Shown: one piece after another, positions 1 to 11,177 of the stretch
How positions within the stretch are numbered: the first letter of the stretch is position 1
Layout: every line of letters begins with the position of its first letter
From: Calonectria ilicicola
Lineage: Eukaryota; Ascomycota; Sordariomycetes; Hypocreales; Nectriaceae
NCBI GenBank assembly: GCA_020809705.1
Contig: CP085830.1
Location: 4,278,001-4,342,000 of the forward strand
DNA length: 64,000 nt
Reading direction: 5' to 3'
Translations under genes and position numbers: made by a program
Notes under the pieces: generated by a model
The model's input: the letters and a program-made list of their open reading frames with translations, nothing else
What the model was told of the DNA's origin: nothing
Database searches by the model: none

Positions 1-64
1 AATAGGTCGCCATCTCCACCAGTATTACCTCATCGCTAATACTACCACCGCTTGTCTAATCGCC

Positions 65-771
65 ATGGCCTCCAAACGAGCTCTAGAGCAATTGCGCAAA
101 TTCACATCATGTGATGTAGGTACTGCCATCTCGTAACCCTCTCCCCTGCTAACAAATATTAGATTGGAGACGCGTTAGTCAAGTTGAAGTACCCTTTTGG
201 TGGTTACCTCGATGGACTTCGCCTCTACTCACCAGGATCCGACACCCGGGTTATGGGACATGCCGTCACAGTTGAGATGGTCGAGATGAGCAATACTTCG
301 GCGCCAAAACTGGAGAAGCACTTTGTCGACCACAATGAAGATGGTGGAATCATGTACATCCAACAGCCAAAGGGACTGTACTCTGCTTGCTGGGGTGGAC
401 TCATGTCTACACGTGCAAAGTTCCTCGGCGCGCAAGCGGTGATGATCGACGGCAGAATGAGAGACGTCAACGAACATCGAGAGATGGGCTTTCCTGTTTT
501 TGCCCAGAATACTTCGATTCTGGGATCCAACACCTTCACAAGAGCTTCAAGGGTCAATATTCCGCTCCAGTTCAAAGGCGATTTATGGATTAACCCTGGC
601 GATGTGTTAGTCGGAGATGCCGATGGAGTAGTCGTAACTCCGGTGTCGCTCATTGACCAAGTCATTGAGCTATGCCGTGAGAGAGCTGAAGTGGACGAGA
701 AAATGTTTGCTGAGCTTCGGAATGGGGCTGAGATGGGACACTTGATCAAAACGATACGTAAGAATAAATAA
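65..771 (+). CDS. RraA-like / 4-carboxy-4-hydroxy-2-oxoadipate (CHA) aldolase family protein
   Basis: Two exons, 65-115 and 163-771, separated by a 47-base intron (donor GTAGGT, acceptor TTAG), give 219 residues. The join restores the family's Cys-Asp-x-Gly-Asp-Ala start region. The family signature Asp-Gly-x-x-Arg-Asp lies at about residues 113-118, and a GDVLVGDADGVVV-type segment follows near residue 165. RraA-fold enzymes of this class cleave CHA to pyruvate and oxaloacetate or decarboxylate oxaloacetate, using a divalent metal; bacterial LigK/ProA are the reference and about as long. Other members only bind RNase E-type proteins or have unknown roles, so the substrate is inferred. The start has a good context (cgccATGgc). 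It converges with the amidohydrolase gene 207 bases away and appears to belong to the cluster on its right. Confidence 0.85.
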
Positions 772-978
772 ACAGCTGTATATATAGATCTATGATGGAG
801 TCATCCCAGATGCAATTGTGTTTATAAATTTGAGCAAAATCGCCATCTGTCTGAATACGAATAAATTTCCAACACTATTGTTATATTGTAAATAAAGCTT
901 TATATCGACAATTGACCCATGATTCTCACCAAAACGCTCCAAGCACTTTACATCTATTCGACTCTGAAACCTACACAT

Positions 979-1976
979 CTAAAAGTTGAAAAGACGAATA
1001 GGGTTTTGAGACATTACCAAACCCCATTCTTCGTCTGAAAGCCAATCCCGCAAGCTTCGGAGCCATGCACCATCATCAACCTCCAGGTATGGCGCTTCTT
1101 TAAGGGCTTCCTCCCGAGTACGAACCTTCATTCGCGGGGTGTGAGGCCAGTCACTGCCGAACAAGACTCTTTCCTTATTGGAATCAACAAATGCGCGAAC
1201 AAGAAACTGGACTTCTTCATATGCTGGTTTTTGTTCGCTGATGCGATACGGCGCGCTCAATTTGACGTATAGATGGCCACCACGCACAAGCCTCATAATG
1301 GGTTCAAAACCAGGTTGCTTTGTCGGATCTTCTTTATACTCACCCGGAAGCATACTTGGGGCCTTCAAGAGACCAAAGTGGTCGGTGATAAGTGGCACAC
1401 CCGCTTTGGAAATTGTTTCTATAACGAATTCCTCTAGCTCTGTCCAAAATTCGGTACGAATGGTTGTCATGGTCAAGCTCCACGGAAGCGAAAGCTTAAC
1501 TATTCTCTCGAGATGGGCTGAGAGTGCCTTCTTTTGTAGATTGACATCCTCCATTGCGGCATATCGATATAAGTTGACTCGAAGGCCTCGGGTGCCAGCT
1601 GCGTGCATTGCGAGCATCTCTTCATCGGTGGTCGTCTCAGGGTCGATGACGCCAATGGCTTTGGTGGTAGTCTCACCCAATTGCGGCACGAATGCCTTCA
1701 GCGAAGTGCAATCATCTCCATAAGATAACCCGTGAGTTAAAACAGAGTTTGTAATGCCTAATCTCTTTTTGAAGTTTTGAAAGTCGGCCACAGTGGCCGC
1801 TGGAGGAGTTAAATGTCGGTTTTGATGGTAAGGAAATGCCGAAGCTAAGATTTCGATCAGTCTATTAATACGTAATAGTTGGCATAATGATATTTACGGT
1901 CAAATATGTGGTGATGAGTATCCCATATCCCAAAGGACGATGGTTGCTTAGATTCAACAACTGCTGCTGGAGCCAT
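979..1976 (-). CDS. Amidohydrolase, LigI-like (2-pyrone-4,6-dicarboxylate lactonase family)
   Basis: Exon 1 is 1976-1898 and exon 2 is 1844-979; a 53-base intron has donor GTAAAT and acceptor TTAG. The product has 314 residues. The join creates the amidohydrolase N-terminal motif IWDTHHHIFDP, followed by a PYHxxRxLTPP stretch typical of COG3618/LigI-type proteins. Later landmarks are GxRGLRVNLY in the barrel, a VPLITDHFG segment, and ERVLFGSDWPH with the conserved Asp near the C-terminus, ending NPIRLF. Members hydrolyse lactones of dicarboxylic acids or related compounds; LigI opens 2-pyrone-4,6-dicarboxylate to 4-oxalomesaconate. A hydratase role (as LigJ, another member of the superfamily) cannot be excluded. 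It diverges from the mitochondrial carrier gene, which suggests shared control. Confidence 0.87.
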
Positions 1977-2441
1977 GGTGGATGGTGCTGGAATTGGTGA
2001 CAGTTAGGGTGTTACGGACACTGGGTGTACTGCCAACACTCCGTGTTATAACGCTATAGGCCCCTGCGCACATGTTGCTTGCCAAAGGACTTTCATTTTC
2101 CCGGCCAGGGGCTGCCGGGACAATGAAAGAACTGTCCGTCATCGAGGAGTCAGCCGTTGCGGGTGTATCCGTTTTCACGGGGGGCGGGCGCGGATGGCTC
2201 CGTGTGGGGAAGGGCTGGTAAACGATCCCCACTAACCAAGTTACGCGGCGATACTCAATGGACGGGGGGTTCCTGATTCCACAGGGTCAAGGAGATCACG
2301 CTGTTTTAAATTAATGATGATTTTGGTAGTAGAGATGCCGTATTTCTATATCTACAAAGAATATTATTTTAGCTCAGAGTGTACATGTAAATTATCAGGA
2401 CTTGTCAGTTTTGAGCGCTCATCGTAGTGCAGAGCTTCATC
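1977..2441. promoter_or_regulatory. Divergent intergenic promoter region
   Basis: These 465 bases separate the start codons of the amidohydrolase (leftward) and the mitochondrial carrier (rightward), so both promoters must lie here. There is a G/C-rich patch around 2170-2220 and an AT-rich stretch at 2300-2390 next to the carrier. I identified no specific operator; the cluster's Zn2Cys6 regulator would be a natural binder. Confidence 0.5.
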
Positions 2442-3392
2442 ATGTCTAGTAATTCCAGAACCCCAAGCCCATTTCAGTCCGTCGTGGCCGGTGCTGTTGC
2501 GGGAGGTGTTGAATCCTTGGCTACAGTAAGTACTCGATAATTAGCACTTGGCAGATACAATCTAATTGCCCTGGAGTATCCCACAGAATATGTCAAAACA
2601 CGGAAGCAGTTAATGCAGACTTCTGTGTCGTCACTGCGCCTGCTGACGACTGGTGTAAAAGAACATGGGATCGGCGTTTTATACACAGGCTCAATTCCGT
2701 TCTGCATTTCAAATTCGGCAAAATCTGGGGTTAGATTCCTTACTTTTGACACGGTTCGGAGTCGATTACCCAAGGACCCGAAGACAGGCAAGCCTACTAA
2801 GGTGTCCAACATGCTTGCGGGGGTCGCTGCCGGTGTAGCCGAGAGTATCACAGTCGTGACCCCGGGCGAAAATTTAAAAACAAAGATTGTGGAAGACCGA
2901 GCTGGTCCACAGCAGTTCAAGTCCAATGCCCATGCGATACGCTGCATTCTTCAGAGCGGTGGCATGCTAACTCTGTACCGGGGAGTGCTGCCAGTGATGA
3001 TGAAACAAGGCTCCAACGCTGTGGTACGTTTCACATGCTACAATGCCTTTCTTGATACCATCCAGCCAGCCATGAATAAGGTTGGCTACGGGATGCTGAG
3101 CCCGGCTGTGGCAGGAGCAATGGCTGGTGTTGTGACAGTGTTTGCAACAATGCCCTTTGATTCGGTAAAGACTCAGATGCAGAGGCTTAGTTCTCCGGAC
3201 CAAAAACAAGGCATATGGCAGTCTGTTAAATTTATCGTGGGAAAATCTGGAATTCCGGGACTCTGGAGAGGGACAACGCCGCGTCTGGCCAGACTGAGTG
3301 TCTCTGGTGCACTGAGCTTCTCAATTTACCAGAACGTTGTCGAGGTTCTCTCCAAGATGGAATCTCGAGGGGAGCGACTGGATATTCTGTAG
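2442..3392 (+). CDS. Mitochondrial carrier, tricarboxylate/citrate type
   Basis: Exons 2442-2525 and 2577-3392 (51-base intron, GTAAGT...GGAG) encode 299 residues, the normal size of an SLC25 carrier. All three signature repeats are present: PTEYVK (residues 30-35), PGENLK (about 124-129) and PFDSVK (about 221-226). Each has the proline, the acidic residue and the basic residue that build the matrix gate. The YPTEYVKT form of the first repeat and the general sequence resemble citrate/tricarboxylate carriers (yeast Ctp1) and the cis-aconitate carriers of fungal itaconate clusters. The protein would span the inner mitochondrial membrane six times and exchange tri- or dicarboxylates. The exact substrate is inferred. 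Its place between a regulator and an amidohydrolase, with an aconitase paralogue nearby, supports a tricarboxylate substrate. Confidence 0.88.
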
Positions 3393-4006
3393 TGGTAGAC
3401 TTAATTTTGCGCATGATTGGAACCTTGGCTATGATATTAGGCCTCATGACTAGACTGAGGATGGCTTTTATGCCTGGAGATGCTGTTGATCCCATGGAAC
3501 TATGTGAGTCTGGCGAAACGTCTTGATATCCCCTCAATCTAAGAGCGGCTCCACAGCCAAATTATTTTTGACCGTTTCAATACATTTCAAGTACATGATT
3601 GGTATTTTTACCTCGGCTCCCATTGTCATGTTAGGAATTGAATTGGAAGCTGGCTTGGTGGCAAGTGGACTGACATCAAAGCACAGTGCACATCCTGCGA
3701 CTCAGCGCGAGGCGGGGCAGTTCAGCCGTTTGGGGGATCGGAAAATTACCCAATGCTTGGAAAATGATTCATGTAAAAAATTTAAAATTCATCTTGGCTA
3801 TCGAGTATCTTGAATTATTATGAGATCAATGAACGCTTTTCCCTGGTACAAGCTTGGCATGCCTCGCTATATTTCCGTATAATTCACACTGTGCCGATCA
3901 GAGTTGCGCCGTTGGCACTGGTGGCTTGTGCTTTGTGCTTGCGGAGAAAGGCTCACACCAACTCATCCTGATCAGCAGCAAACTACACCACAATTTCTTG
4001 CTGGAA
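3393..4006. other. Intergenic region between carrier and regulator genes
   Basis: These 614 bases hold the 3' end of the carrier gene and the promoter of the Zn2Cys6 gene. No open frame here looks coding. I saw nothing else that I can name. Confidence 0.4.
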
Positions 4007-6604
4007 ATGGCTACACGGGCAAAGCCACCCAAGAAAGTTCGTTTGGCTTGTCGTCGCTGCCGAGCACGGCGAATCAAGGTTGGTATGCCTTCACCGCTGT
4101 CGCAAGCGTCGCACACCACTGACGCTCGCGTAGTGTGATGGGCAGATCCCCGCCTGTTCGAATTGTTCCAAGGCAGGAGAGCCATGCTTGGATGTGGATA
4201 GCCAGAACTCGGGATTGTTGGTCCCTAGAAAGTGCGTATTTTACCTCCTTGTTTGGATGATGGACCTGCTGAACGCCATTATCTAGTTTTGCCAGCCTTT
4301 CACGGGCTAGAATCCAGTGGTTGGAGGATATAATCAGAGATCGACTGCCAGACGTCGATTTATCCGCGGGGCCTCAGATAGATTCTGGTGTTGACGCAAA
4401 TGCCTCATCTTTGAATGTCGAACGAGAAGCAGACGAGGGCACCAGCCCACCAACTGGCGTACTGAGGAATGAACAAACCGCGAGGCAGTCTCCGCGAACG
4501 CCATCTCTTAAACGACCTGCTGAAGATCCTTCCATGGAAAGCATTGATGCCTCATTTCCAGAGCGTGCCCACTCAATTGCAGTGAATCTAGGAATGCTCT
4601 CTCTTAATTCTGACTCTTCACAGAGACATTATCTGGGCTCAAGCAGCGGATTGCTCTTTACCCATCTTGTGGGAGCCACTCCCTCCAGCACTGGCTCTCC
4701 TTCTGCCTTTGGGGGCGAAATTAATGAAGTAGATGTGTACCAGTCGCCTGGATATCAAGAAAATGACATCTTTCGGCAACATCACCGTACTTTATTCAGG
4801 TTTCTTAAAGAAGTTGGTCATTGCATCGTTATAATGGGGTTCGGTCATGGGTTGACATTCTATAGGAACTCCCCCGAAAAGAGGACGCTTTAGTAATGAT
4901 TCAAACGTACCTACGCTGGGTGCACCCCGACTATCCAATCTTGGAACCGTCCTCCCTTCTCAGTGCTTTGGATGCGCTGTACTTTTGTTCAGAATGCTCG
5001 CTTGAGAATGATACTTTCCTTAACGGCTGGCCGGCTCAACTGGGCCCATTTCGTTGGAATGGGAGGTTCATGTCTCCACATGACGCGAATTCTGAGATCA
5101 TTCCGATGCCAGTGATTGCATTCATCATATTCATGGTTTTTAATATTGCCGCTATCGTCAAGGTACGCTCACGAGTCTACGAATTTCCTCCAGAAAAGTT
5201 CTACCGCGCCGCGACACATTTTTCCAAGGATGCCTTTTCTCAAATTTCCCTCGCATCAATTCAGGCGTTGGTTACCTTAATTACACACAGCGTCCTGACG
5301 CCATCTGATGTTCATCTCTGGACTTTAATCCATGTGGCCCTCGCTCATTGCATTGAGCTTGGAGTTCATCGAGAGGAACAGACAGCAGACGATTTCGCCT
5401 ATCAGCAAGTTAGGCGATTCACATTTTTTACTATTTATTCTTTAGACCGGTAAGGAAGCATCATTTTGGGCGAAGGCGACTATAGACTAACCAAGATAGC
5501 TCTGTATCATCAATTCAGGGACGTCCTCTCGGATTTAGGGATGAAACATTTGACATCAAAATGCCTGACCCAGAGGCACACTCTGCATTTCTGGAGGACC
5601 CTACCAACCTATCATTCTCGCCAGCCGTTATTCGTTACTCTATCCTTCAATGGGAACTGGACAGAATTGTATCCGATATCAAATTGCTTTTTTACCATTT
5701 ACCAGGATCGACCTCACAGTGGTTTTCTCAGCCATTTGATCCACTGTCCCAACAATCCAAGATGAGAGAACTCCTTGTAGGCTGGTGGGGGCGGGCGTCT
5801 GCAGAGCTTTTCTCAAACGACCATCGGCAGCGTCGTATCTGGGGCCTTAAATTAAAGATCAGATATCATTCAACAATGGTGATGCTATTTCAACCATCTC
5901 AGATGCTACGGAACCCAAGCGAAGAATCTTTACAGACCTGTTTCAAGAACGCATCATGTATCTTGCATGAGTATCAAACACTTCATGACCTACATGGCAT
6001 TCATCATGGATGGCGCACTGTGCAAAACATATTTACTGCAGGAGCCACACTTATCTATTCCTTTTGGACATCAGCTGCAGTACGGCGCAGCGCCTCGACC
6101 TCTGATTTGTCAAAGAATCTACGGACATGCTCCAGTCTCTTGACAGTTGGTGGTGAATGGTGGCCATCAGTCAAGAAGGGACAAGAAAGCTTTGGCTCAC
6201 TTGCCGATCTCACCATTCAGAGGCTCTATGTTGATTCAGCCCCCTCCAAGCTACCCCGAACCACACGACGACGAGTGGCTCGCCCCCGGGACCAGGAAGA
6301 GATGCCAATGCATTCGGATTCGCTAATAGGCCTTGACACATCCGTAGCTCCGAGCGGGTTAGAAAATGTGGAGGGTTCGTACGAGACGCATAATCCCGAC
6401 CTTGCACTTGGCGCCGACCAAGAGCCGCCCTGGCAAGACCCAAACTTCGGAATTCCGACGCAAGGTCAAGAACCAAACGAGCTATTTCCGGAAATCGAAA
6501 ACTTCCTCGCCGAATTTGATCGGTCAGAATTTATTTGGAACTTTTCATTTAATGGGTTGGGAGACCAGTATAATCTGGGCAACCTACCCGAGTTTGGAGG
6601 TTAG
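4007..6604 (+). CDS. Zn2Cys6 transcription factor with fungal-specific (MHR) domain
   Basis: Five exons (4007-4078, 4134-4231, 4287-4812, 4866-5449, 5500-6604) give 794 residues. Joining exons 1 and 2 completes the zinc cluster: Cys15, 18, 25, 32, 35 and 42 in the spacing C-x2-C-x6-C-x6-C-x2-C-x6-C, preceded by a basic KPPKK stretch. A short linker with SRARIQWLE follows, then an acidic/serine-rich region. From about residue 250 comes a fungal-specific transcription-factor domain, with WVHPDYPILE, the LxTLIHVALAHCIELGVHRE helix and the GRPLGFRDE motif typical of this class. The tail is acidic. Intron 3 (4813-4865) is the least certain splice choice. Lying inside the cluster and facing the same way as three of its genes, it is the likely pathway-specific regulator. 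Confidence 0.88.
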
Positions 6605-7067
6605 CGAGGTCACAGTGGATTGTATATTATTTGTATCTCAATGAATTGGTACAGGATCACATGCTGAATGAAATGTACAAGTATCATTACGGCTGCCAAT
6701 GAAAACTACCCATTGTTTGGCCGTGCAGGCCCGACTTCAAGCCGATGCTGGAATCGGGAATGATCACATGAGATGGAACTATGCCGCCTTTCCTGCCGTG
6801 TTCTTGGATTGTGTTCGTCGTTAGCTCGTCTTCCGTTCAAGTCGGCCGAGATCTAATTTTTGGACTACTCCGCGGCCGCCCGGACTGCTCCGCCTCCAAC
6901 GCGCAGTGAACGGAGCGTTCCCTATCCAATCAGATGATGGAATTATTAATTTTATGAATGGCCCAGGCTTCATGGCCATTCTTGAATAAAAGCAGCATTA
7001 TGTCATAAGCCAAGTCCCCCCACACCAATTGAGCCCTTGCAGCATCGTCGAGTGCAGCCTTCCCGCC
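6605..7067. promoter_or_regulatory. Intergenic promoter region of the aconitase paralogue
   Basis: These 463 bases lie between the regulator stop and the aconitase-like start. A G/C-rich CGG-containing stretch at about 6840-6920 (cgcggccgcccggactgctccg) could hold a Zn2Cys6 site, since such proteins bind CGG triplets, but I found no clear paired site. Confidence 0.35.
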
Positions 7068-9516
7068 ATGTTTCGCAACGTCGCTGCGCGTTCGGTGCGG
7101 CGCACCCCAGCGCCATGGCGCCAAGTTCGTCGATTTGCTGTTGTCAGCGACAATGTCGCTATTAGTCCCTTGGAGCCGGTATGTTCATTAATTTTCAGCT
7201 CTTCTTTGCTCATTACTGACATGTTTCCAGTATAATGCGCTCGACTACACTGCTCGACTTGAGAAGCTTCGCGAAGTCCAAAAGAATTCCAGCACACGAC
7301 CGTTGACACTATCCGAAAAGATCCTATACAGCCATTTAAACAACTCCGAAAAGGTTTGGTCTCTGGACGAAATTGAGAGGGGAAAGACCATTCTTCAACT
7401 TTCCCCGGACCGGGTGGCATGTCACGATGCCACGGCGACGATGGCGACATTGCAATTTATAAGTGCTGGTATCCCAAGGGTCAAAGTCCCAACTTCCATC
7501 CACAGCGATCATCTAATCGTCGCCGAGTATGGTGCAGCGGAAGATTTGAAAAGGGCTTCCTCCGACCACAGGGAGGTCTACCAGTTCCTACAAAGCGCAA
7601 CTAAAAAATATGGCATGGCGTATTGGAAGGCTGGTGCTGGTATTATTCACATCACCATCTTCGAAAACTATGCCTTCCCCGGCGGTCTTATAATCGGAAC
7701 AGATTCCCACGCCCCAAATGCGGGTGGAATGGGCATGTTGGGAATTGGCGTTGGCGGCGCGGATGCCGTGGATGCCATGGCAGGTATTACATGGGAGCTC
7801 GTTTCGCCCAAGGTCGTTGGTGTCCATCTCACTGGAGAGCTTCAAGGATGGAGCTCTTCTAAGGACATCATCTGCAAGCTGGCAGGCATCCTGACGGTTT
7901 CTGGAGGTAAAGGAAAGATCATCGAGTTTTTCGGCCCCGGCTGCGAGACCCTTGGTGCGACTGCTATGGGTACGGTGTGCAATATGTCCGCCGAAGTCGG
8001 ATCGACGTCTTGCATTTTCCCTTATTCACCCGCCATGTCTCGATACTTAAATGCGACAAAGAGAGGCAATATTGCCAACTATGCCGACTCGGTCAAGGGA
8101 TCACTACTCACGGCTGACCCTGGAAGTGAGAAATATTATGACGAAATCATCGAAATTGATCTGTCTCGTTTGGAACCACACATCAATGGTCCATTTACAC
8201 CCGATTTGTCCCATCCTTTATCTGAGTTCAAGCAACACCTCAGCGAAAGTTCTTGGCCGACCAAGATTAGTAGCAGCATGGTCGGAAGCTGCACAAATAG
8301 TTCCTACGAAGACCTCGAAAAGGTCCGTGATCTTGTCCTCCAGGCCAAGGATGCCGGTTTGGAAAAGGTGAAAACTCCATTCCTCGTTAGCCCAGGCAGT
8401 GAACAGATTCGAGCAACGGCAGAGGAAGTGGGGATTTTGGACACACTACGGGAGGCTGGAGCAACAATACTAAGCAATTCATGCGGACCATGCGTTGGAC
8501 AGTGGGATCGAAAGGATGTTGATGTCAAAGGTGCTGAGAAGAACTCGGTGATCTCTAGCTTCAACCGTAACTTTACTGGCCGACATGATGGCAACCCCGC
8601 CACTCACTCATTTGTGACTTCACCTGAGCTGGCAACTGTTTTTGCGTTCAACGGTGACCTCAACTTCAACCCCACAACTGATAGTGTGAGCGTTAAAAAT
8701 GGCACCAACTTTCTTTTTGCTCCACCAAAGTCGAAAGAGCTACCCGCAGCTTTTAACCCGGGTGCCAACCTCTATCAGGCGCCCGAGTTGTCGGATACAA
8801 GCAGCTTGAAAGTAGCTATAGATCCTAAAAGTGACAGACTACAGCTCCTCGTCCCATTCCAACCATGGGAAAATGGAAAGGCCAAGAATCTAGATATCCT
8901 AATCAAGGTTTCTGGCAAGTGTACGACGGATCACATCTCGCCGGCGGGCCCATGGTACAAATATCGTGGCCACTTGGAAAACATTTCCAATAATCTGCTT
9001 CTCGGCGCGACTAATGCTTTCCTGCCTAATGCAACATCGCTCGACATGATCGGACATGCAAGGGATCCCCTTGATGGAAAGATTAAGACTGTTCCAGAAA
9101 CTGCAAAGAGCCTGCAGAAGCAGGGCCGCCGATTTTGCATAATCGGCGACAACAATTACGGAGAAGGAAGTTCGCGAGAGCATGCTGCCCTAGAGCCGAG
9201 GTACTTCGGCGGTGTGGCTATTATTGCAAAGAGTTTTGCTCGTATCCATGAGACAAACTTGAAGAAGCAGGGGATGTTGCCTCTGACTTTTAATGATCAT
9301 GCAGACTATGATAAGATCCAGCAAGGTGACAAAATAAGCCTCCTTGATGTTGATGAAGGAGAGCTTCAACCCGGAAAGCAGGTGACAATGGAGGTCGTCA
9401 AGCAAGACGGTTCCAAGTGGACTGCTAAGTTGAACCATACATACCATTCAGGGCAAATTAACTGGCTACGTGCAGGAAGCGCGTTGAACTATATCAAGCG
9501 AGTTACGTTGGAATGA
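7068..9516 (+). CDS. Aconitate hydratase family protein, mitochondrial, divergent paralogue
   Basis: Exon 1 (7068-7178) and exon 2 (7231-9516) give 798 residues. Exon 1 encodes an Arg-rich, acid-poor leader (MFRNVAARSVRRTPAPWRQ), a typical mitochondrial targeting peptide. The mature part is a full-length aconitase. The three [4Fe-4S] cysteines are present (about Cys391 in GSCTNSS, Cys455 and Cys458 in CGPCVGQWDR), with GTDSHAPNAGG, TTDHISPAGPW and the GEGSSREHAALEPR active-site loop. It differs from housekeeping aconitases at usually fixed sites: TSIHSDHLI has Ser where Cys is usual, and GITWEL has Thr where Pro is usual. I therefore read it as a specialised paralogue (aconitase, homocitrate dehydratase or a related hydratase), not the TCA enzyme. 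Position in the cluster supports a pathway role. Confidence 0.9.
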
Positions 9517-10009
9517 AGCCTGTAAAATATTAGCATAAATTGGTGGCGTTGGGGGCATCCTTATCTTTAGAGTGATACAAACACCAGTTTATTTTTCTTT
9601 GCAAACTGCAGAACATATGGTTCCATGTTAAAGATTCGTGAAATCATCAAGTGTTGTATTTTTTCATTATGTGATGTTTCTAAAAGGCGTGTTCCTGCTG
9701 ATTGCTGTCTAAGAGTTGGTGCTTGTAGAAAATTGCTAAGCTTCGTAAGTAGACAGAAACGGTAGAGTTTAGGGACGAATCGAAGAAATAAGTCGAGTTA
9801 CAAATTAATGATAACGAATTACTCTAGTTCATTCCTTATTGAGAGATGCATCGAGGACTGTGTTGAATGGGTGACATTCTCACCCAGAAAAAGGTCCAAG
9901 AATAAATACAGTGGATTGATCTGCCAGAATCAACAGCCAATAGTTTCCCCACCAATTCCGATGACAAATCAACAATGAATTGACGGTCAAGCTACTTCAT
10001 CGTTGCATT
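9517..10009. other. 3' flank of the aconitase gene, no gene seen
   Basis: This AT-rich 493-base stretch follows the aconitase stop. It has no credible coding frame. It runs into the left arm of the foldback element. Confidence 0.4.
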
Positions 10010-10438
10010 TACAGGTGTAACACGGGCTCGCTCCCACCAAGGGATGGCCTCATCCCTTGATAAACAGGGCCCTGGCCTTACAGACCCTAGGATATGGTAG
10101 CCTTCCCAGCCACTATTTAAAACAGAAGGAATAGCTAGAGGAAGGAAAGATCAACCTTTAGTCTCGCATTGAACAGGAACCTACGTTTACCCTGCCTGAC
10201 AGTAGGGAGAAGTCCCAGAATGTACCAGAGCGACACTGGTTGAGATAGTCAGGCAGGGTAAACGTAGGTTCCTGTTCAATGCGAGACTAAAGGTTGATCT
10301 TTCCTTCCTCTAGCTATTCCTTCTGTTTTAAATAGTGGCTGGGAAGGCTACCATATCCTAGGGTCTGTAAGGCCAGGGCCCTGTTTATCAAGGGATGAGG
10401 CCATCCCTTGGTGGGAGCGAGCCCGTGTTACACCTGTA
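10010..10438. mobile_element. Foldback/MITE-like element with 191-bp perfect inverted arms
   Basis: The left arm (10010-10200) and right arm (10248-10438) are exact reverse complements over all 191 bases by my reading, around a 47-base unrelated loop (10201-10247). The outer ends read TA-CAGGTGTAACACGGGC... and the mirror image ending ...CACCTG-TA. This fits a terminal inverted repeat beginning CAGGTG flanked by a TA target duplication, as in Tc1/mariner-type MITEs. Each arm also carries a small 9-bp hairpin (10038-10046 with 10051-10059, CAAGGGATG/CATCCCTTG). There is no coding frame, so it would be non-autonomous. Identical arms imply recent insertion, gene conversion or a hairpin-based origin. 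An assembly artefact is the main alternative. Confidence 0.8.
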
Positions 10439-11177
10439 CCCAGCGACCCATTTTATCTATACCCTTACAGTTAAGCTTAATCTGGGACTCCACTGGAGGA
10501 AAGGGGAAAAGAGAACCCAAGACAAGATGATTTACAAATTTTTTCCCCCCGATTTTTAGGCTTTGTCATTGGCATCCCGCCATGCCAAGCGTTTACCGCA
10601 ATAGAACGGATAGCTCCTGGCTTGGAGCCGTACACTAGCGTTCTCATGCCACCTGACGAACACACGAGGAGACGGTGTCAAGGCACCCCCCGCGTTTCCC
10701 CGCAAGGGTCGTGCGGGGGGAAGAGGATGGAGAATTGAGGCTAACGGGTTGGTCCTCCAATAGCGCGTCTTCCATTGATTTGGGGATCGCAGGGGCGCTA
10801 GAACTATTCACTACGGAGCAATCCGTGAGAGAAAACGGTCTGCGGACGTCTCCGCTCCAAACCTTGTAGCAAGACGAATGCATGGCGCTGTCCACTGCGC
10901 GTCAGTCCAATCGCAAACGCGTCCACGGGAGCAAAGCAATTGACAATCCGGGGAAGAGTCCCAGCGCGCGCGGGGTAGCGCAGAAATCAGTTCATGGGAC
11001 GAAAAAAAACTAGCTGGGGCTCGAATCTGAGATCTTGGGGCCGCAACATTTAAATGGTCCAGAGCGGCTCTCCAACAATCGCGTTCCAGCAAGCTCTTCG
11101 ACTTCAGCAACATTCACCAACCCCATCATATCCGATCTTGACCTCTTCTCCAAGTTGAAATATTCCTTTTTGTCAAA
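10439..11177. promoter_or_regulatory. Upstream region of the MFS permease gene
   Basis: These 739 bases between the foldback element and the permease start contain no convincing gene. A tRNA-like stretch on the minus strand near 11000-11090 was examined and rejected. The promoter of the permease should lie here, and the inserted element lies directly upstream of it. Confidence 0.4.

Noticed and set aside
11000..11090. tRNA-like stretch on the minus strand (ATTCGAGCCCC box followed by a T run)
   Set aside because: The T-arm and acceptor stem do not pair when placed around the TTCGA loop; only about five end pairs form. At best a degenerate tRNA-like relic.
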